Source: Clostridium sp. Ade.TY
GTDB taxonomy: Bacteria > Bacillota > Clostridia > Clostridiales > Clostridiaceae
Assembly: GCF_000498355.1 (NCBI RefSeq)
Contig: NZ_AVSV01000016.1
Coordinates: forward strand, 62,001 to 126,000
Direction of reading: 5' to 3'
Length of the DNA: 64,000 nucleotides
The position numbers and the translations under genes are program-made. This document shows positions 35,203 to 43,313 of the stretch, piece after piece. The notes beneath the pieces were generated by a model. That model had not been told where the DNA came from, did no database searches, and saw only the letters and a list, made by a program, of their open reading frames with translations. Within the stretch, counting starts at the first letter, position 1. Every line of letters begins with the position of its first letter.

Positions 35203-36201
35203 ATGGCTACTTCTATTAAAGATGTTGCAAGAGAAGCTGGAGTTTCAATTGCTACAGTTTCTAGAGTTCTAAATGACATAGATGTTGTAAACGAGGACAC
35301 AAAGAAGAAGGTTTTAGATGCTATAAAGAAGTTAGGATATAGACCTAATATAGTTGCAAGAAGTTTAAAAACACAAAGAACAAAAACAATAGGAATATTA
35401 ATACCTGATATATCAAGTCAGTTCTACCCAGAAATAGTAAGAGGAGCTGAAGATGTATCTAACATATATGATTACAATATAATCCTTGGAAACTCAGATT
35501 TTGATGTTGAGAAAGAAAAAGAATACTTAAAAGTATTAAAGGAAAAAATGGTTGATGGAGTAATCTATATGAGTAGTTCATTACAAGATGAAATTTTAGA
35601 TTTAATAAATGAATTAGATTTAAAAACAATTCTTGTTGAAACTAAAGACAAAGAAGGAAAATTACCAAGTGTAACTATCGACAATATAGAAGCTGCATAT
35701 GATGCAACAAAATATTTAATAAACAAGGATTTAAAAAATATTGCCTTTGTAGGTGTTGATAAAGGTGAAATGAATGCTTGGAGCGATAGATACATAGGTT
35801 ATGAAAAAGCTATAAAAGAAGCAGGAGCAAAATTAGATGAAGAATTAATCCATTTAGCAGGACTTAAAGTTAAGTGTGGATATGAAGCTGCTGAGAAATT
35901 CATAAAGTCTGCGCATAAAGTAGAAGGTATAGTATGTGCAACAGATGAATTAGCAATGGGCGTTATTAATGGATTAAGAGATAATGGAATAAGAGTTCCA
36001 GAAGATGTTAGCGTTATGGGATTTAATAATAACTTTGTCGGAGAAATATTCTACCCAAAACTTACAACTATGAATCAACCAAGTTATGATATGGGTTCAG
36101 TTGCAATGAGAATGTTAATAAAACTTCTTAATAAACAGGAATTAGAACAAGCGCATTATGTTTTACCACATAACATAATAGAAAGAAACAGTGTAAAATA
36201 A
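35203..36201 (+). CDS. ccpA: LacI/GalR-family regulator, CcpA-like
   Basis: This 332-residue repressor has an N-terminal LacI helix-turn-helix (TSIKDVAREAGVSIATVSRVLND, residues 3-25) and a hinge helix KLGYRPNIVARSLKT. The periplasmic-binding-like core starts TIGILIPDISSQFYPEIVRGAEDVSNIYDYNIILGNSD. The strong similarity of the hinge and early core to CcpA, including IPDISxxFYxExxRGxED, favours the master regulator of carbon catabolite repression over a sugar-specific LacI member. No sugar operon adjoins it, which also fits. ATG 35203 follows AGGAGTG. HPr-binding residues cannot be checked without alignment. Confidence 0.82.
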   Translation: MATSIKDVAREAGVSIATVSRVLNDIDVVNEDTKKKVLDAIKKLGYRPNIVARSLKTQRTKTIGILIPDISSQFYPEIVRGAEDVSNIYDYNIILGNSDFDVEKEKEYLKVLKEKMVDGVIYMSSSLQDEILDLINELDLKTILVETKDKEGKLPSVTIDNIEAAYDATKYLINKDLKNIAFVGVDKGEMNAWSDRYIGYEKAIKEAGAKLDEELIHLAGLKVKCGYEAAEKFIKSAHKVEGIVCATDELAMGVINGLRDNGIRVPEDVSVMGFNNNFVGEIFYPKLTTMNQPSYDMGSVAMRMLIKLLNKQELEQAHYVLPHNIIERNSVK

Positions 36202-36217
36202 TATTTTATTGTTTAAA

Positions 36218-36247
36218 TGAGCTATCTTTTTTGATAGCTTATTTTTT
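36218..36247 (+). terminator. ccpA terminator
   Basis: AGCTATC-ttttttt-GATAGCT, followed by T's. Confidence 0.8.
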
Positions 36248-36401
36248 TATAAAAAACTTTTTTATAAATTTGAATATATTAAAATAAGCAATTATTTTAA
36301 GTTTAAAGCGAAAATAAAGTATTTATAAGTTTATTTAGTTCTGATAAAAATTTAAGTTTATGATATATTATAGTTATGAAAAAGAAAGGAGGCCTAATTT
36401 A

Positions 36402-36848
36402 GTGAAGAAAAAGTACATAATAGCTATAGTTATAGTTCTTATAATAGGGGGTTTTTCTTTTTTGATTTATAAAAAGTATGAAGAAAAACATAAATATGAT
36501 TCTATAAAATATGGTAGAGCAGAATATGTAACTAGTATGAGTGAAATAGATAAATCACTTCCAACTATAATACTTTTTAAAAGTGTAATGGCTGAGCATA
36601 GTTTTGATGCAGAAAAAAATCTTAAGTTATTGCATGATAAATATGGAGATCAATTTAATATAGTTCACGCTAGTGCAGATAGTTTAGATAATGATGAAGC
36701 AGTAAGTCTTGCTAAAAAATATGATGTTACAGGGGTTCCAACTTTTGTTGCATTAGATAAAAATGGCAATTTAATAGAGAAAAAAGAAGATATTTATTCA
36801 GAAAAAGCTATAAATAATATTCTTAAAGATATGGGAATTAAGATGTAA
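36402..36848 (+). CDS. Membrane-anchored thioredoxin-fold protein lacking cysteines
   Basis: I take GTG 36402, 8 bases after AAAGGAGG; the region upstream that is also open lies before the ribosome site. The 148-residue product has one N-terminal membrane helix (KYIIAIVIVLIIGGFSFLIY) and a thioredoxin-like domain: TIILFKSVMAEHSFDAEKNLKLLHDKYGDQFNIV, then the cis-Pro segment KKYDVTGVPTFVALDKNG. The CxxC site is replaced by SVMA and there is no Cys in the whole chain. It cannot do disulfide exchange, so a binding or scaffold role is more likely. The MATE gene follows after 17 bp. Confidence 0.8.
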   Translation: MKKKYIIAIVIVLIIGGFSFLIYKKYEEKHKYDSIKYGRAEYVTSMSEIDKSLPTIILFKSVMAEHSFDAEKNLKLLHDKYGDQFNIVHASADSLDNDEAVSLAKKYDVTGVPTFVALDKNGNLIEKKEDIYSEKAINNILKDMGIKM

Positions 36849-36865
36849 TGATAGGAGGGGGATAA

Positions 36866-38242
36866 ATGAATAAACAGACGAGACTCGGGGAAGAAAAGAT
36901 ATCAAAATTGTTAAGAGTATTTTCAGTTCCAGCAATAGTAGGTATGGTTGTAAATACTTTATATAATATCATTGATAGAATGTATATAGGTAATATAAAA
37001 GGTGTGGGACAGCTTGCTATAACAGGGGTAGGTATTACTATGCCTATAATGACTATAATACTAGGCTTTGGTATGCTAGTTGGTATTGGTACAGCGGCTA
37101 GGGTATCATTAAAACTTGGAGAACATGATAAAGAATCGGCAGAAAAACATTTAGGAAATGCATTTACATTGATTGTTATAATAAGTATTTTAATTACTAT
37201 AGTAGGTTTAATTTTTTTAGATCCAATATTAAAAATGTTTGGAGCTAGTAATGCTACAGAAATATATGCAAGAGAATATATGCAAATAATATTTATTGGA
37301 ACTATAGTAAGTATGCTAAGTTTTGGGTTAAATCATTCTATAAGAAGTGATGGGAATCCAAAGGTTGCAATGCTTTCAATGCTTATCGGAGCTTTTACTA
37401 ATATAGTATTAGATCCTATATTTATATTTGTATTAGGTATGGGAGTTAGAGGAGCAGCCATAGCAACAGTAATATCTCAAATAGTTACAACTGTATGGAT
37501 ATTATATTATTTTACAAATGGTGCAAGTATTATAAAATTAAAAATGTGTAATTTAAAACTTGAAAGAGTTATAATAATTAGTATTTTTTCAATAGGAATG
37601 AGCCCATTTAGTATGCAAGTTGCAGCAAGTGTTGTTCAAGTATTAGCTAATAATTCATTAAAAGAATATGGTGGAGATCTTGCAATTGGTGCGATGACTA
37701 TTGTATCTAGTATTTCTATGATATTCTTAATGCCTATATTTGGATTAAATCAAGGTTCACAGCCTATAATTGGATATAATTATGGAGCAAAAAAATATCA
37801 TAGAGTAAAAGAGACAGTAAAATATGGAGCAATAATTGCAACTATAATAGTTGTTTGTGGGTGGCTAGTTGTAGAGATAACTCCAGAAGTATTAATAAGG
37901 ATATTTAATAGTGATCCAAGCCTTGTTAATATAGCTAAAAATGGTATAAGAATTTATTTATTTATGTTACCTGTTATAGGTTTCCAAATAATAAGTTCAA
38001 ATTATTTTCAATCAATTGGTAAAGCTAAAATATCAATGTTTTTAAGTTTACTTAGACAGGTAATTTTACTAATACCTTGTCTTTTAATACTTCCAAAAAT
38101 ATTTGGATTAAATGGAATATGGCTTTCAGGAGCTATAAGTGATGGACTTTCATCACTTATAACAGGAATTCTCTTCTATAATTCTGTTAAAAAATTAAAA
38201 GAAGTAGAAGAAATTGATAACTTAGCAATAGGAAATAATTAA
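36866..38242 (+). CDS. MATE-family efflux transporter
   Basis: This 458-residue protein has 12 predicted membrane helices in two similar halves. The start is RLGEEKISKLLRVFSVPAIVGMVVNTLYNIIDRMYIG, typical of the MATE/NorM-DinF branch. GLNQGSQPIIGYNYGAKKYHRVKE opens the second half and SIGKAKISMFLSLLRQVILLIP closes it. MATE carriers export drugs or metabolites using Na+ or H+ gradients. Its substrate is not predictable. AGGAGGGGG precedes ATG 36866. It is probably co-transcribed with the thioredoxin-fold gene and ends at a strong bidirectional hairpin. Confidence 0.93.
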   Translation: MNKQTRLGEEKISKLLRVFSVPAIVGMVVNTLYNIIDRMYIGNIKGVGQLAITGVGITMPIMTIILGFGMLVGIGTAARVSLKLGEHDKESAEKHLGNAFTLIVIISILITIVGLIFLDPILKMFGASNATEIYAREYMQIIFIGTIVSMLSFGLNHSIRSDGNPKVAMLSMLIGAFTNIVLDPIFIFVLGMGVRGAAIATVISQIVTTVWILYYFTNGASIIKLKMCNLKLERVIIISIFSIGMSPFSMQVAASVVQVLANNSLKEYGGDLAIGAMTIVSSISMIFLMPIFGLNQGSQPIIGYNYGAKKYHRVKETVKYGAIIATIIVVCGWLVVEITPEVLIRIFNSDPSLVNIAKNGIRIYLFMLPVIGFQIISSNYFQSIGKAKISMFLSLLRQVILLIPCLLILPKIFGLNGIWLSGAISDGLSSLITGILFYNSVKKLKEVEEIDNLAIGNN

Positions 38243-38270
38243 AAAAGTGGCTTTAAATGCCACTTTTTTA
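38240..38270. terminator. MATE terminator
   Basis: AAAAAAGTGGC-tttaaat-GCCACTTTTTT. Confidence 0.88.
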
Positions 38271-38354
38271 TTTTAATGTAACAATGGTTACAACTATAAT
38301 TTTAAGGGTAATATATAATAAAAATATAGTATATTTTAATATGGAGGATTGTAT

Positions 38355-39041
38355 ATGAGCGATATGATAAATGGTATGCCTAATATGGTAAGCGGAACTC
38401 ATCATGGTAATCTTCAGAAGGTTAGAAATGGTAAGAGAACTTTTGGGATAACACCACATATTCCGGGAGGTTTTATAACTATAGAAAATTTGGAGAAGAT
38501 AACTAATGTTGCAAAAAAATATAGTGGTGTAATTAAAATAACATCAGGACAAAGACTTTTAATAACAAATCTTAAGGGAGAAGATTTGCCAAAAATATGG
38601 GGAGAACTTGGAATGGAGCCTGCTGTCAAGAAACAAAATTCAATTAAAAATGTTGAAATGTGTCCAGCTGGTTACTGTAAAAGATCAAAGTTTAATACTA
38701 TAAGCACTGGTATGAAATTGCTTAAAAAATATAAAAATATGGATATGCCTTGCAGAACAAAAATTGGAGTTGCTGGATGTAGAAATGCATGTGGAGGAGT
38801 CTATTCAAAGGATGTTGGGGTAATTGCTGATAAGACAGGATTTTTAGTTACGGCAGGAGGGTCAGCTGGATATAATCAAAGAATGGCTGATATAATAATT
38901 CAAGATGTTTCAGAAGATGAAGCTTTAAGAATAGTTGAGAATATATTTAAAGTTTATAAATCATTAGCAGAAGCAGGTGAAAAGCTTGGTGATTTTATAG
39001 ATAGAATAGGAATAGATAGCTTTAGAGAAAAAGTTTTATAA
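38355..39041 (+). CDS. Nitrite/sulfite-reductase-like Fe-S protein
   Basis: ATG 38355 lies 7 bases after TGGAGG; a TTG two codons upstream is too close to it. The 228-residue protein contains a ferredoxin-like half domain (KRTFGITPHIPGGFIT) and a siroheme-type [4Fe-4S] motif CPAGYC (about residue 96-101) with CRTKIGVAGCRNACGG. It matches a single-unit relative of the nitrite/sulfite reductase family. Full reductases have two such half domains and over 500 residues, so this short form may be an NADH-linked accessory or an ancestral-type protein. Whether it binds siroheme is not certain. No cysG-like gene is near. Confidence 0.85.
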   Translation: MSDMINGMPNMVSGTHHGNLQKVRNGKRTFGITPHIPGGFITIENLEKITNVAKKYSGVIKITSGQRLLITNLKGEDLPKIWGELGMEPAVKKQNSIKNVEMCPAGYCKRSKFNTISTGMKLLKKYKNMDMPCRTKIGVAGCRNACGGVYSKDVGVIADKTGFLVTAGGSAGYNQRMADIIIQDVSEDEALRIVENIFKVYKSLAEAGEKLGDFIDRIGIDSFREKVL

Positions 39042-39045
39042 TATA

Positions 39046-39106
39046 AAAATAAGAAGGCTGTAGAAATAATCAAGTAATGATTACTTTTACGGTCTTCTTA
39101 TTTTAT
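39046..39106. terminator. Bidirectional terminator
   Basis: AAATAAGAAGGCTGTA pairs with TACGGTCTTCTTATTT, with G-U pairs, across a long loop; convergent genes flank it. Confidence 0.75.
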
Positions 39107-39109
39107 AAA

Positions 39110-39379
39110 TTAATGATGTCTATGTTTATACGCATGTTTAACTTTTGAAAATCCATTTAAAGATAATACTTTACATACAGATTTAATTAATTCTTCTCTT
39201 TCAGCAGCTCTGCAATCATCTGTTGTAACATCTAGAACATTTTTAACATCAGTAACTAGTGCATCTAAATCACCAGTCGTTAGTGAAAAATCTGCATCCA
39301 TAGCAGCGCTTAATATGCTATGTCTTACTTTTTCTTCATCAAATGGAACAACCTTATTATTTTTATTTACTACTTCCAT
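39110..39379 (-). CDS. Stand-alone ATP-cone domain protein
   Basis: The 89-residue protein is nearly all ATP-cone: VVNKNNKVVPFDEEKVRHSILSAA, a central helical hairpin, and SKVKHAYKHRHH at the end. ATP-cones bind ATP/dATP and are allosteric modules of ribonucleotide reductases and of NrdR. Here neither a reductase nor the NrdR zinc ribbon is present. It may act in trans, or be a cut-down NrdR relative. The start ATG 39379 follows AAGGTGGT. The Arg-His-His tail is unusual. A terminator-like hairpin separates it from the upstream coiled-coil gene. Confidence 0.8.
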   Translation of the reverse strand: MEVVNKNNKVVPFDEEKVRHSILSAAMDADFSLTTGDLDALVTDVKNVLDVTTDDCRAAEREELIKSVCKVLSLNGFSKVKHAYKHRHH

Positions 39380-39417
39380 TTAAATTACCACCTTTTTGTA
39401 TAAAATTTTAATAAATA

Positions 39418-39446
39418 AAAGAAGCTTAAATAAATAAGCTTCTACT
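39418..39446 (-). terminator. Terminator after 61-residue gene (minus strand)
   Basis: AGAAGCTT-aaataaat-AAGCTTCT. On the minus strand it is followed by TTTTATT. Confidence 0.7.
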
Positions 39447-39473
39447 TTTACTTTAACTTAATAAATTTTAATA

Positions 39474-39659
39474 TTAAAGGATACCTTCATTTTTAAGAAT
39501 ATCTTCTAATTGTTGAAGTTTATTATTTAAAGATAAGAATTTTTCTTTTATATCATCTTTTGATATTTCATCTTTATCGATACCTTCTTCTAAAGCTTCT
39601 ACAGTTTTTAAAGCTTCATCAATATCTTGTTGAACTAATTTAAGATTTTCTTCTCTCAT
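39474..39659 (-). CDS. Small coiled-coil protein of unknown function
   Basis: The 61-residue product (MREENLKLVQQDIDEALKTV to QQLEDILKNEGIL) is highly charged. Leu/Ile at heptad positions predict a two-helix coiled coil. It has no Cys and no membrane segment. AAAGGAGA precedes ATG 39659 with good spacing and a hairpin follows, so it is a real gene. No family recognised. It is divergent from spmA. Confidence 0.7.
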   Translation of the reverse strand: MREENLKLVQQDIDEALKTVEALEEGIDKDEISKDDIKEKFLSLNNKLQQLEDILKNEGIL

Positions 39660-39782
39660 ATAAGATTCTCCTTTGGTATGTCTTTTTTAAAATTATGTTT
39701 ATACTTTAATCCTATCACTACTAAAACCGTTGTGCAAGGCATATATTTAACTGTTAACAATAGTTATTTTATGGAGGAATGG

Positions 39783-40358
39783 ATGATTAATTATATTTGG
39801 TTTGCAATGATATTTTGTGGAATAATTTTTGCTTTATTTACTGGAAATGGAGATAAAATAACTGGAGCTATAGTTTTGGGAAGTGAAAGTACAGTATCTT
39901 TTTTAATTGAACTTATTGGGATAATGTGTTTTTGGTGTGGTGTTATGAAAGTTGCAGAAAAGAGTGGACTTACAGCTCAAATAGCAAGAGTTTTAAGACC
40001 TTTATTAAAGAAGCTTTTTAAAGAAGCGGCAAAAGATGAAAGAGCACTTGGTGCAATTGTTATGAACTTAACTGCTAATATGATGGGACTTTCAAATGCA
40101 GCAACGCCTTTTGGGATAAAAGCTATGGAAGAAATGGATAGATTAAATAAAGGAAGTAGTGTTGCATCCAATGATATGGCGCTGTTTTTGGTTATGAATG
40201 CAGCTTGTATACAATTAGTTCCGACAACTGTAATTTCTATAAGGGCAGCAGCGAATTCTGTAAATCCAGGAATAATAATATTACCTGCCATTATATCAAC
40301 AACTATAGCAGCAGTAGTTGGGATAATATGCTGTAAGATATTACAAAGATATTTTTAG
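39783..40358 (+). CDS. spmA: Spore maturation protein A
   Basis: ATG 39783 follows GGAGGAATGG; more upstream starts would put the ribosome site inside the protein. The 191-residue membrane protein has the SpmA/nucleoside-recognition (Gate) domain: FALFTGNGDKITGAIVLGSESTVSFLIELIGIMCFW, GAIVMNLTANMMGLSNAATPFGIKAMEEMD, and ACIQLVPTTVISIRAAANSVNPG. SpmA and SpmB are needed for spore core dehydration in Bacillus and clostridia. The CATATATT at 39740 resembles a mother-cell sigma-E -10 element, but no matching -35 is clear. spmB follows after 15 bp. Confidence 0.96.
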   Translation: MINYIWFAMIFCGIIFALFTGNGDKITGAIVLGSESTVSFLIELIGIMCFWCGVMKVAEKSGLTAQIARVLRPLLKKLFKEAAKDERALGAIVMNLTANMMGLSNAATPFGIKAMEEMDRLNKGSSVASNDMALFLVMNAACIQLVPTTVISIRAAANSVNPGIIILPAIISTTIAAVVGIICCKILQRYF

Positions 40359-40373
40359 ATAGGAGGGATTTTT

Positions 40374-40898
40374 ATGTTTTCATATATTACAAAAAGTATT
40401 ATCCCTATAATAGTTGTTATAATACTTTTTTATGGGATGGTAAAAGGAAGAAAAGTATATGAGTGGTTTATAGAAGGAGCCAAAGAGGGGTTATTTGTAT
40501 GTATGAGAATATTTCCTTATCTTTTGGCTATGATTGTAGCTGTACAAATATTTAAAAGTGCAAATCTTTTAGAGTTAGTAAATAATATAGTTTCTCCACT
40601 CTCTAGAGCAATAGGATTACCAGAAGAGGTAGTTCCTTTGGTACTTATAAAACCAATATCAGGTAGTGGAGCAGTTGGTATGTTTACTGAAATTATTAAA
40701 ACATATGGAGCAGATACATTTATTGGGCTTGTGGCATCTGTAATTATGGGAACAACGGAAACTATATTTTATACTATAACAGTTTATTATGGAGCTGCAA
40801 AAATTAAAAAAATAAGGCATACATTATGGGCAGCTGTAATTGCTGATATAACTGCTATAATAGCTGCGATTACTGTTGTTAATTGGATTATATTGTAA
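40374..40898 (+). CDS. spmB: Spore maturation protein B
   Basis: This 174-residue partner of SpmA has the same Gate-type fold. Hydrophobic helices start at SIIPIIVVIILFYGMVKG, then GAKEGLFVCMRIFPYLLAMIVAVQIF, VVPLVLIKPISGSGAVGMFTEII, and MGTTETIFYTITVYYGAAKIKKIRHTL. SpmA and SpmB act together in the forespore membrane during maturation and influence heat resistance. AGGAGGG precedes ATG 40374. The next gene is separated by 37 bp plus an own ribosome site, so read-through is possible but a functional link to the ABC exporter is not implied. Confidence 0.97.
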   Translation: MFSYITKSIIPIIVVIILFYGMVKGRKVYEWFIEGAKEGLFVCMRIFPYLLAMIVAVQIFKSANLLELVNNIVSPLSRAIGLPEEVVPLVLIKPISGSGAVGMFTEIIKTYGADTFIGLVASVIMGTTETIFYTITVYYGAAKIKKIRHTLWAAVIADITAIIAAITVVNWIIL

Positions 40899-40944
40899 CA
40901 AAAGTATTACTATGGTATTATTTAACTAAAGAGGGGTGAAGTGC

Positions 40945-41670
40945 TTGATTACTATTAAAAATGTAACCAAAACATACAATGGAAAGTTTAATGCTGTAGA
41001 TAATATGAATCTAGACATTAAAGATGGAGAAATATTTGGACTATTAGGTCCTAATGGGGCTGGTAAAACTACTACAATTAAGATGATTACAGGAATATCA
41101 GAGATAAGTAGTGGAGAAATAGAGATAAACGGTATAGATATAACTAAAAATCCAGTTAGAGCAAAAGAACAATTTGGTTATGTACCAGATAGTCCTGATA
41201 TGTTTTTAAAGTTTACAGGAATAGAATACTTAAATTTTATGGCTGATGTTTACAACGTTTCTAAGGAAGATAGAAAAAATAGAATAGAAGAATTATCTAT
41301 TAGATTTGAAATGGAAAATGCTTTAGGAGATAAGATTCAAAGTTATTCTCATGGTATGAGACAAAAAATTATTATAATAGGGGTATTAATTCATAAGCCA
41401 AAGGTTTGGATACTTGATGAACCATTAACAGGATTAGACCCTAAGTCATCTTTTATATTAAAGGAAATGATGAGAGAACATGCAAATGAAGGGAATACGG
41501 TACTTTTTTCTACTCACGTTTTAGAAGTCGCTGAAAAAGTATGTGATAGAGTTGGAATAATAAATAAAGGTAAGTTAAAATTTGTTGGAACATTAAATGA
41601 TATGAGAGAAAAGTTTAAGGAAAGTGAATCTTTAGAGAAAATGTTCTTGGAGATGACTGAAAATGAGTAG
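40945..41670 (+). CDS. ABC transporter ATP-binding protein
   Basis: I favour TTG 40945, 7 bases after GAGGGGTG, giving about 241 residues; GTG 40936 overlaps the ribosome site. The motifs are Walker A GPNGAGKTTT, Q-loop FGYVPDSPD, signature SYSHGMRQK, Walker B WILDEPLTGLD, and H-loop FSTHVLE. The closest type is the single-domain exporter ATPase of the DRA/ABC-2 group (as in YhcH, YtrB). The permease gene overlaps its end by 8 bp, so the two form one exporter. The substrate is unknown. Confidence 0.95.
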   Translation: MITIKNVTKTYNGKFNAVDNMNLDIKDGEIFGLLGPNGAGKTTTIKMITGISEISSGEIEINGIDITKNPVRAKEQFGYVPDSPDMFLKFTGIEYLNFMADVYNVSKEDRKNRIEELSIRFEMENALGDKIQSYSHGMRQKIIIIGVLIHKPKVWILDEPLTGLDPKSSFILKEMMREHANEGNTVLFSTHVLEVAEKVCDRVGIINKGKLKFVGTLNDMREKFKESESLEKMFLEMTENE

Positions 41671-43264
41671 AAAAAAAATAGCTATCAAATTTTTCTTTAA
41701 AAATTATATGCAAGATATGTTTAAAACAAGGTGGTCAGGTGTACTTTTTTTAATATTTATGGCATTTATAATGCTTGCCATGTCAACACCAGTAAGTATG
41801 ACCGTTGGAATGACATACGATTATTTTGCATCTATAAATCAAGATGGCTATTTACTTGGATTCATATTATTTACTGGAAGCTTACTTACTTTTGTTATGG
41901 GAATTTATACTGTTCTTGATATATTCTTTTTTTCAAATGATATAGAAACACTTATGCCAATGCCATTTAAAATAACAGAAATAATGATTGGTAAGTTTGT
42001 TGTTACTCTTTTAAATATGTATATATATACAATTATAATAGTTGGACCATTAATATCTTATGGAATAGCAGCACATAAGGGAATTCTATATTATTTATTT
42101 ACAATATTAGTTGTAATAATTAATCCTATAGTACCTCTTATATTATGCCTTTTAATTTCATTAATTTTTATGAGACTTACAAATATAGCAAAACATAAAG
42201 ATATGTTTAAAACTATATCTGGGGTTATATCTATAATTTTTATATTAGGAATTAATTTTTTTATGAATAATTCTAGTGGAAGTACAGAAGATGCGCTTTC
42301 TAGATTTATAAGTGAAAACAATGGTCTTATGAATGCAATAAATGGCATATTTTTTACTAATATTTTTGCATCAAAAACTTTACTTTATAGTGGAAGTAGT
42401 CAAAGTATTTTAAATCTGTTAATACTTATTGTATTAACAATAATAGCTGCGATTTTACTTTATTATATTGGTGATAAGATTTATTTTAAAAGTATAGTTG
42501 GTATGTCTGAAACATCAGGTAAAAGAGAAAATATATTAAAAAATAACAAGGCTGTTATGAATGTAAGATCACCACTTGTCACTCTTGCAATTAAAGATAT
42601 AAGAGAAATATTTAGAACTCCAACGTTCTTTATGAATTGCGTAGTAATGATTGTTTATTTTCCCACTTTAATTTTAATTTTTTCAGGTAGTGGATTAGAC
42701 AGTTTTATTGATATTATAAAAGGACCGTATATTATATCAGGAAGTGTAATATTTATTGCTTTATCAATAGCTGGTGGTAGTGCTGCATCTACTTGCATAA
42801 GTAGAGAAGGTAAAAATATTATGGTTTTAAAATATATACCTATAGATTATAAAACTCAAATAAAGTCAAAAATATTATCATCATTAATAATAAATAGTAT
42901 ATCAGTATTACTTGGAGTAATTGTTTTAATATTGCTTAAATCAAATATACAAGTAATAATTATGAGCTTAATAATACAAATATTATCATTATTAGCTATT
43001 ACTATAATAGGTGTCTATATTGATTATTCATCTCCAAAACTTTATTGGGAAGATGAAAAGGCTTTATTTAATAAAAATTTTAAGCCACTTATAATGTTTT
43101 TTTTATTAATACCTATAGGAATTATATTAATTTTAATTACAAAATATATTATATCAGAAATTATAGTCTTTTTATTTAATTTTATACTATTATCTGTTGA
43201 AAGCTTTGTATTTTATAAGCTTTTAATGAAAAAAGGTATAAAAGTATATGAAAATTTTGAATAA
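41663..43264 (+). CDS. Putative ABC exporter permease (ABC-2-like, large)
   Basis: The 533-residue protein has about twelve hydrophobic helices, including LIFMAFIMLAMSTPVSMTVGMTYDYFA and YLLGFILFTGSLLTFVMGIYTVLDIFFFSNDIETLMPMPF. The phrase DIETLMPMPFKITEIMIGKF is typical of the large two-half exporter permeases found with such ATPases, where each half resembles an ABC-2 permease. ATG 41663 lies within the ATPase gene, indicating translational coupling. The cargo (bacitracin-like peptide, lipid or other) cannot be predicted. The gene ends at a bidirectional terminator. Confidence 0.88.
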   Translation: MSRKKIAIKFFFKNYMQDMFKTRWSGVLFLIFMAFIMLAMSTPVSMTVGMTYDYFASINQDGYLLGFILFTGSLLTFVMGIYTVLDIFFFSNDIETLMPMPFKITEIMIGKFVVTLLNMYIYTIIIVGPLISYGIAAHKGILYYLFTILVVIINPIVPLILCLLISLIFMRLTNIAKHKDMFKTISGVISIIFILGINFFMNNSSGSTEDALSRFISENNGLMNAINGIFFTNIFASKTLLYSGSSQSILNLLILIVLTIIAAILLYYIGDKIYFKSIVGMSETSGKRENILKNNKAVMNVRSPLVTLAIKDIREIFRTPTFFMNCVVMIVYFPTLILIFSGSGLDSFIDIIKGPYIISGSVIFIALSIAGGSAASTCISREGKNIMVLKYIPIDYKTQIKSKILSSLIINSISVLLGVIVLILLKSNIQVIIMSLIIQILSLLAITIIGVYIDYSSPKLYWEDEKALFNKNFKPLIMFFLLIPIGIILILITKYIISEIIVFLFNFILLSVESFVFYKLLMKKGIKVYENFE

Positions 43265-43266
43265 TA

Positions 43267-43306
43267 AAAAGGAATCTTAAACATATTAGTTTAAGATTCC
43301 TAATTT
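43267..43306. terminator. Bidirectional terminator
   Basis: AGGAATCTTAAAC-atatta-GTTTAAGATTCCT is a perfect 13-bp stem between convergent genes. Confidence 0.85.
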
Positions 43307-43313
43307 TATAAAA

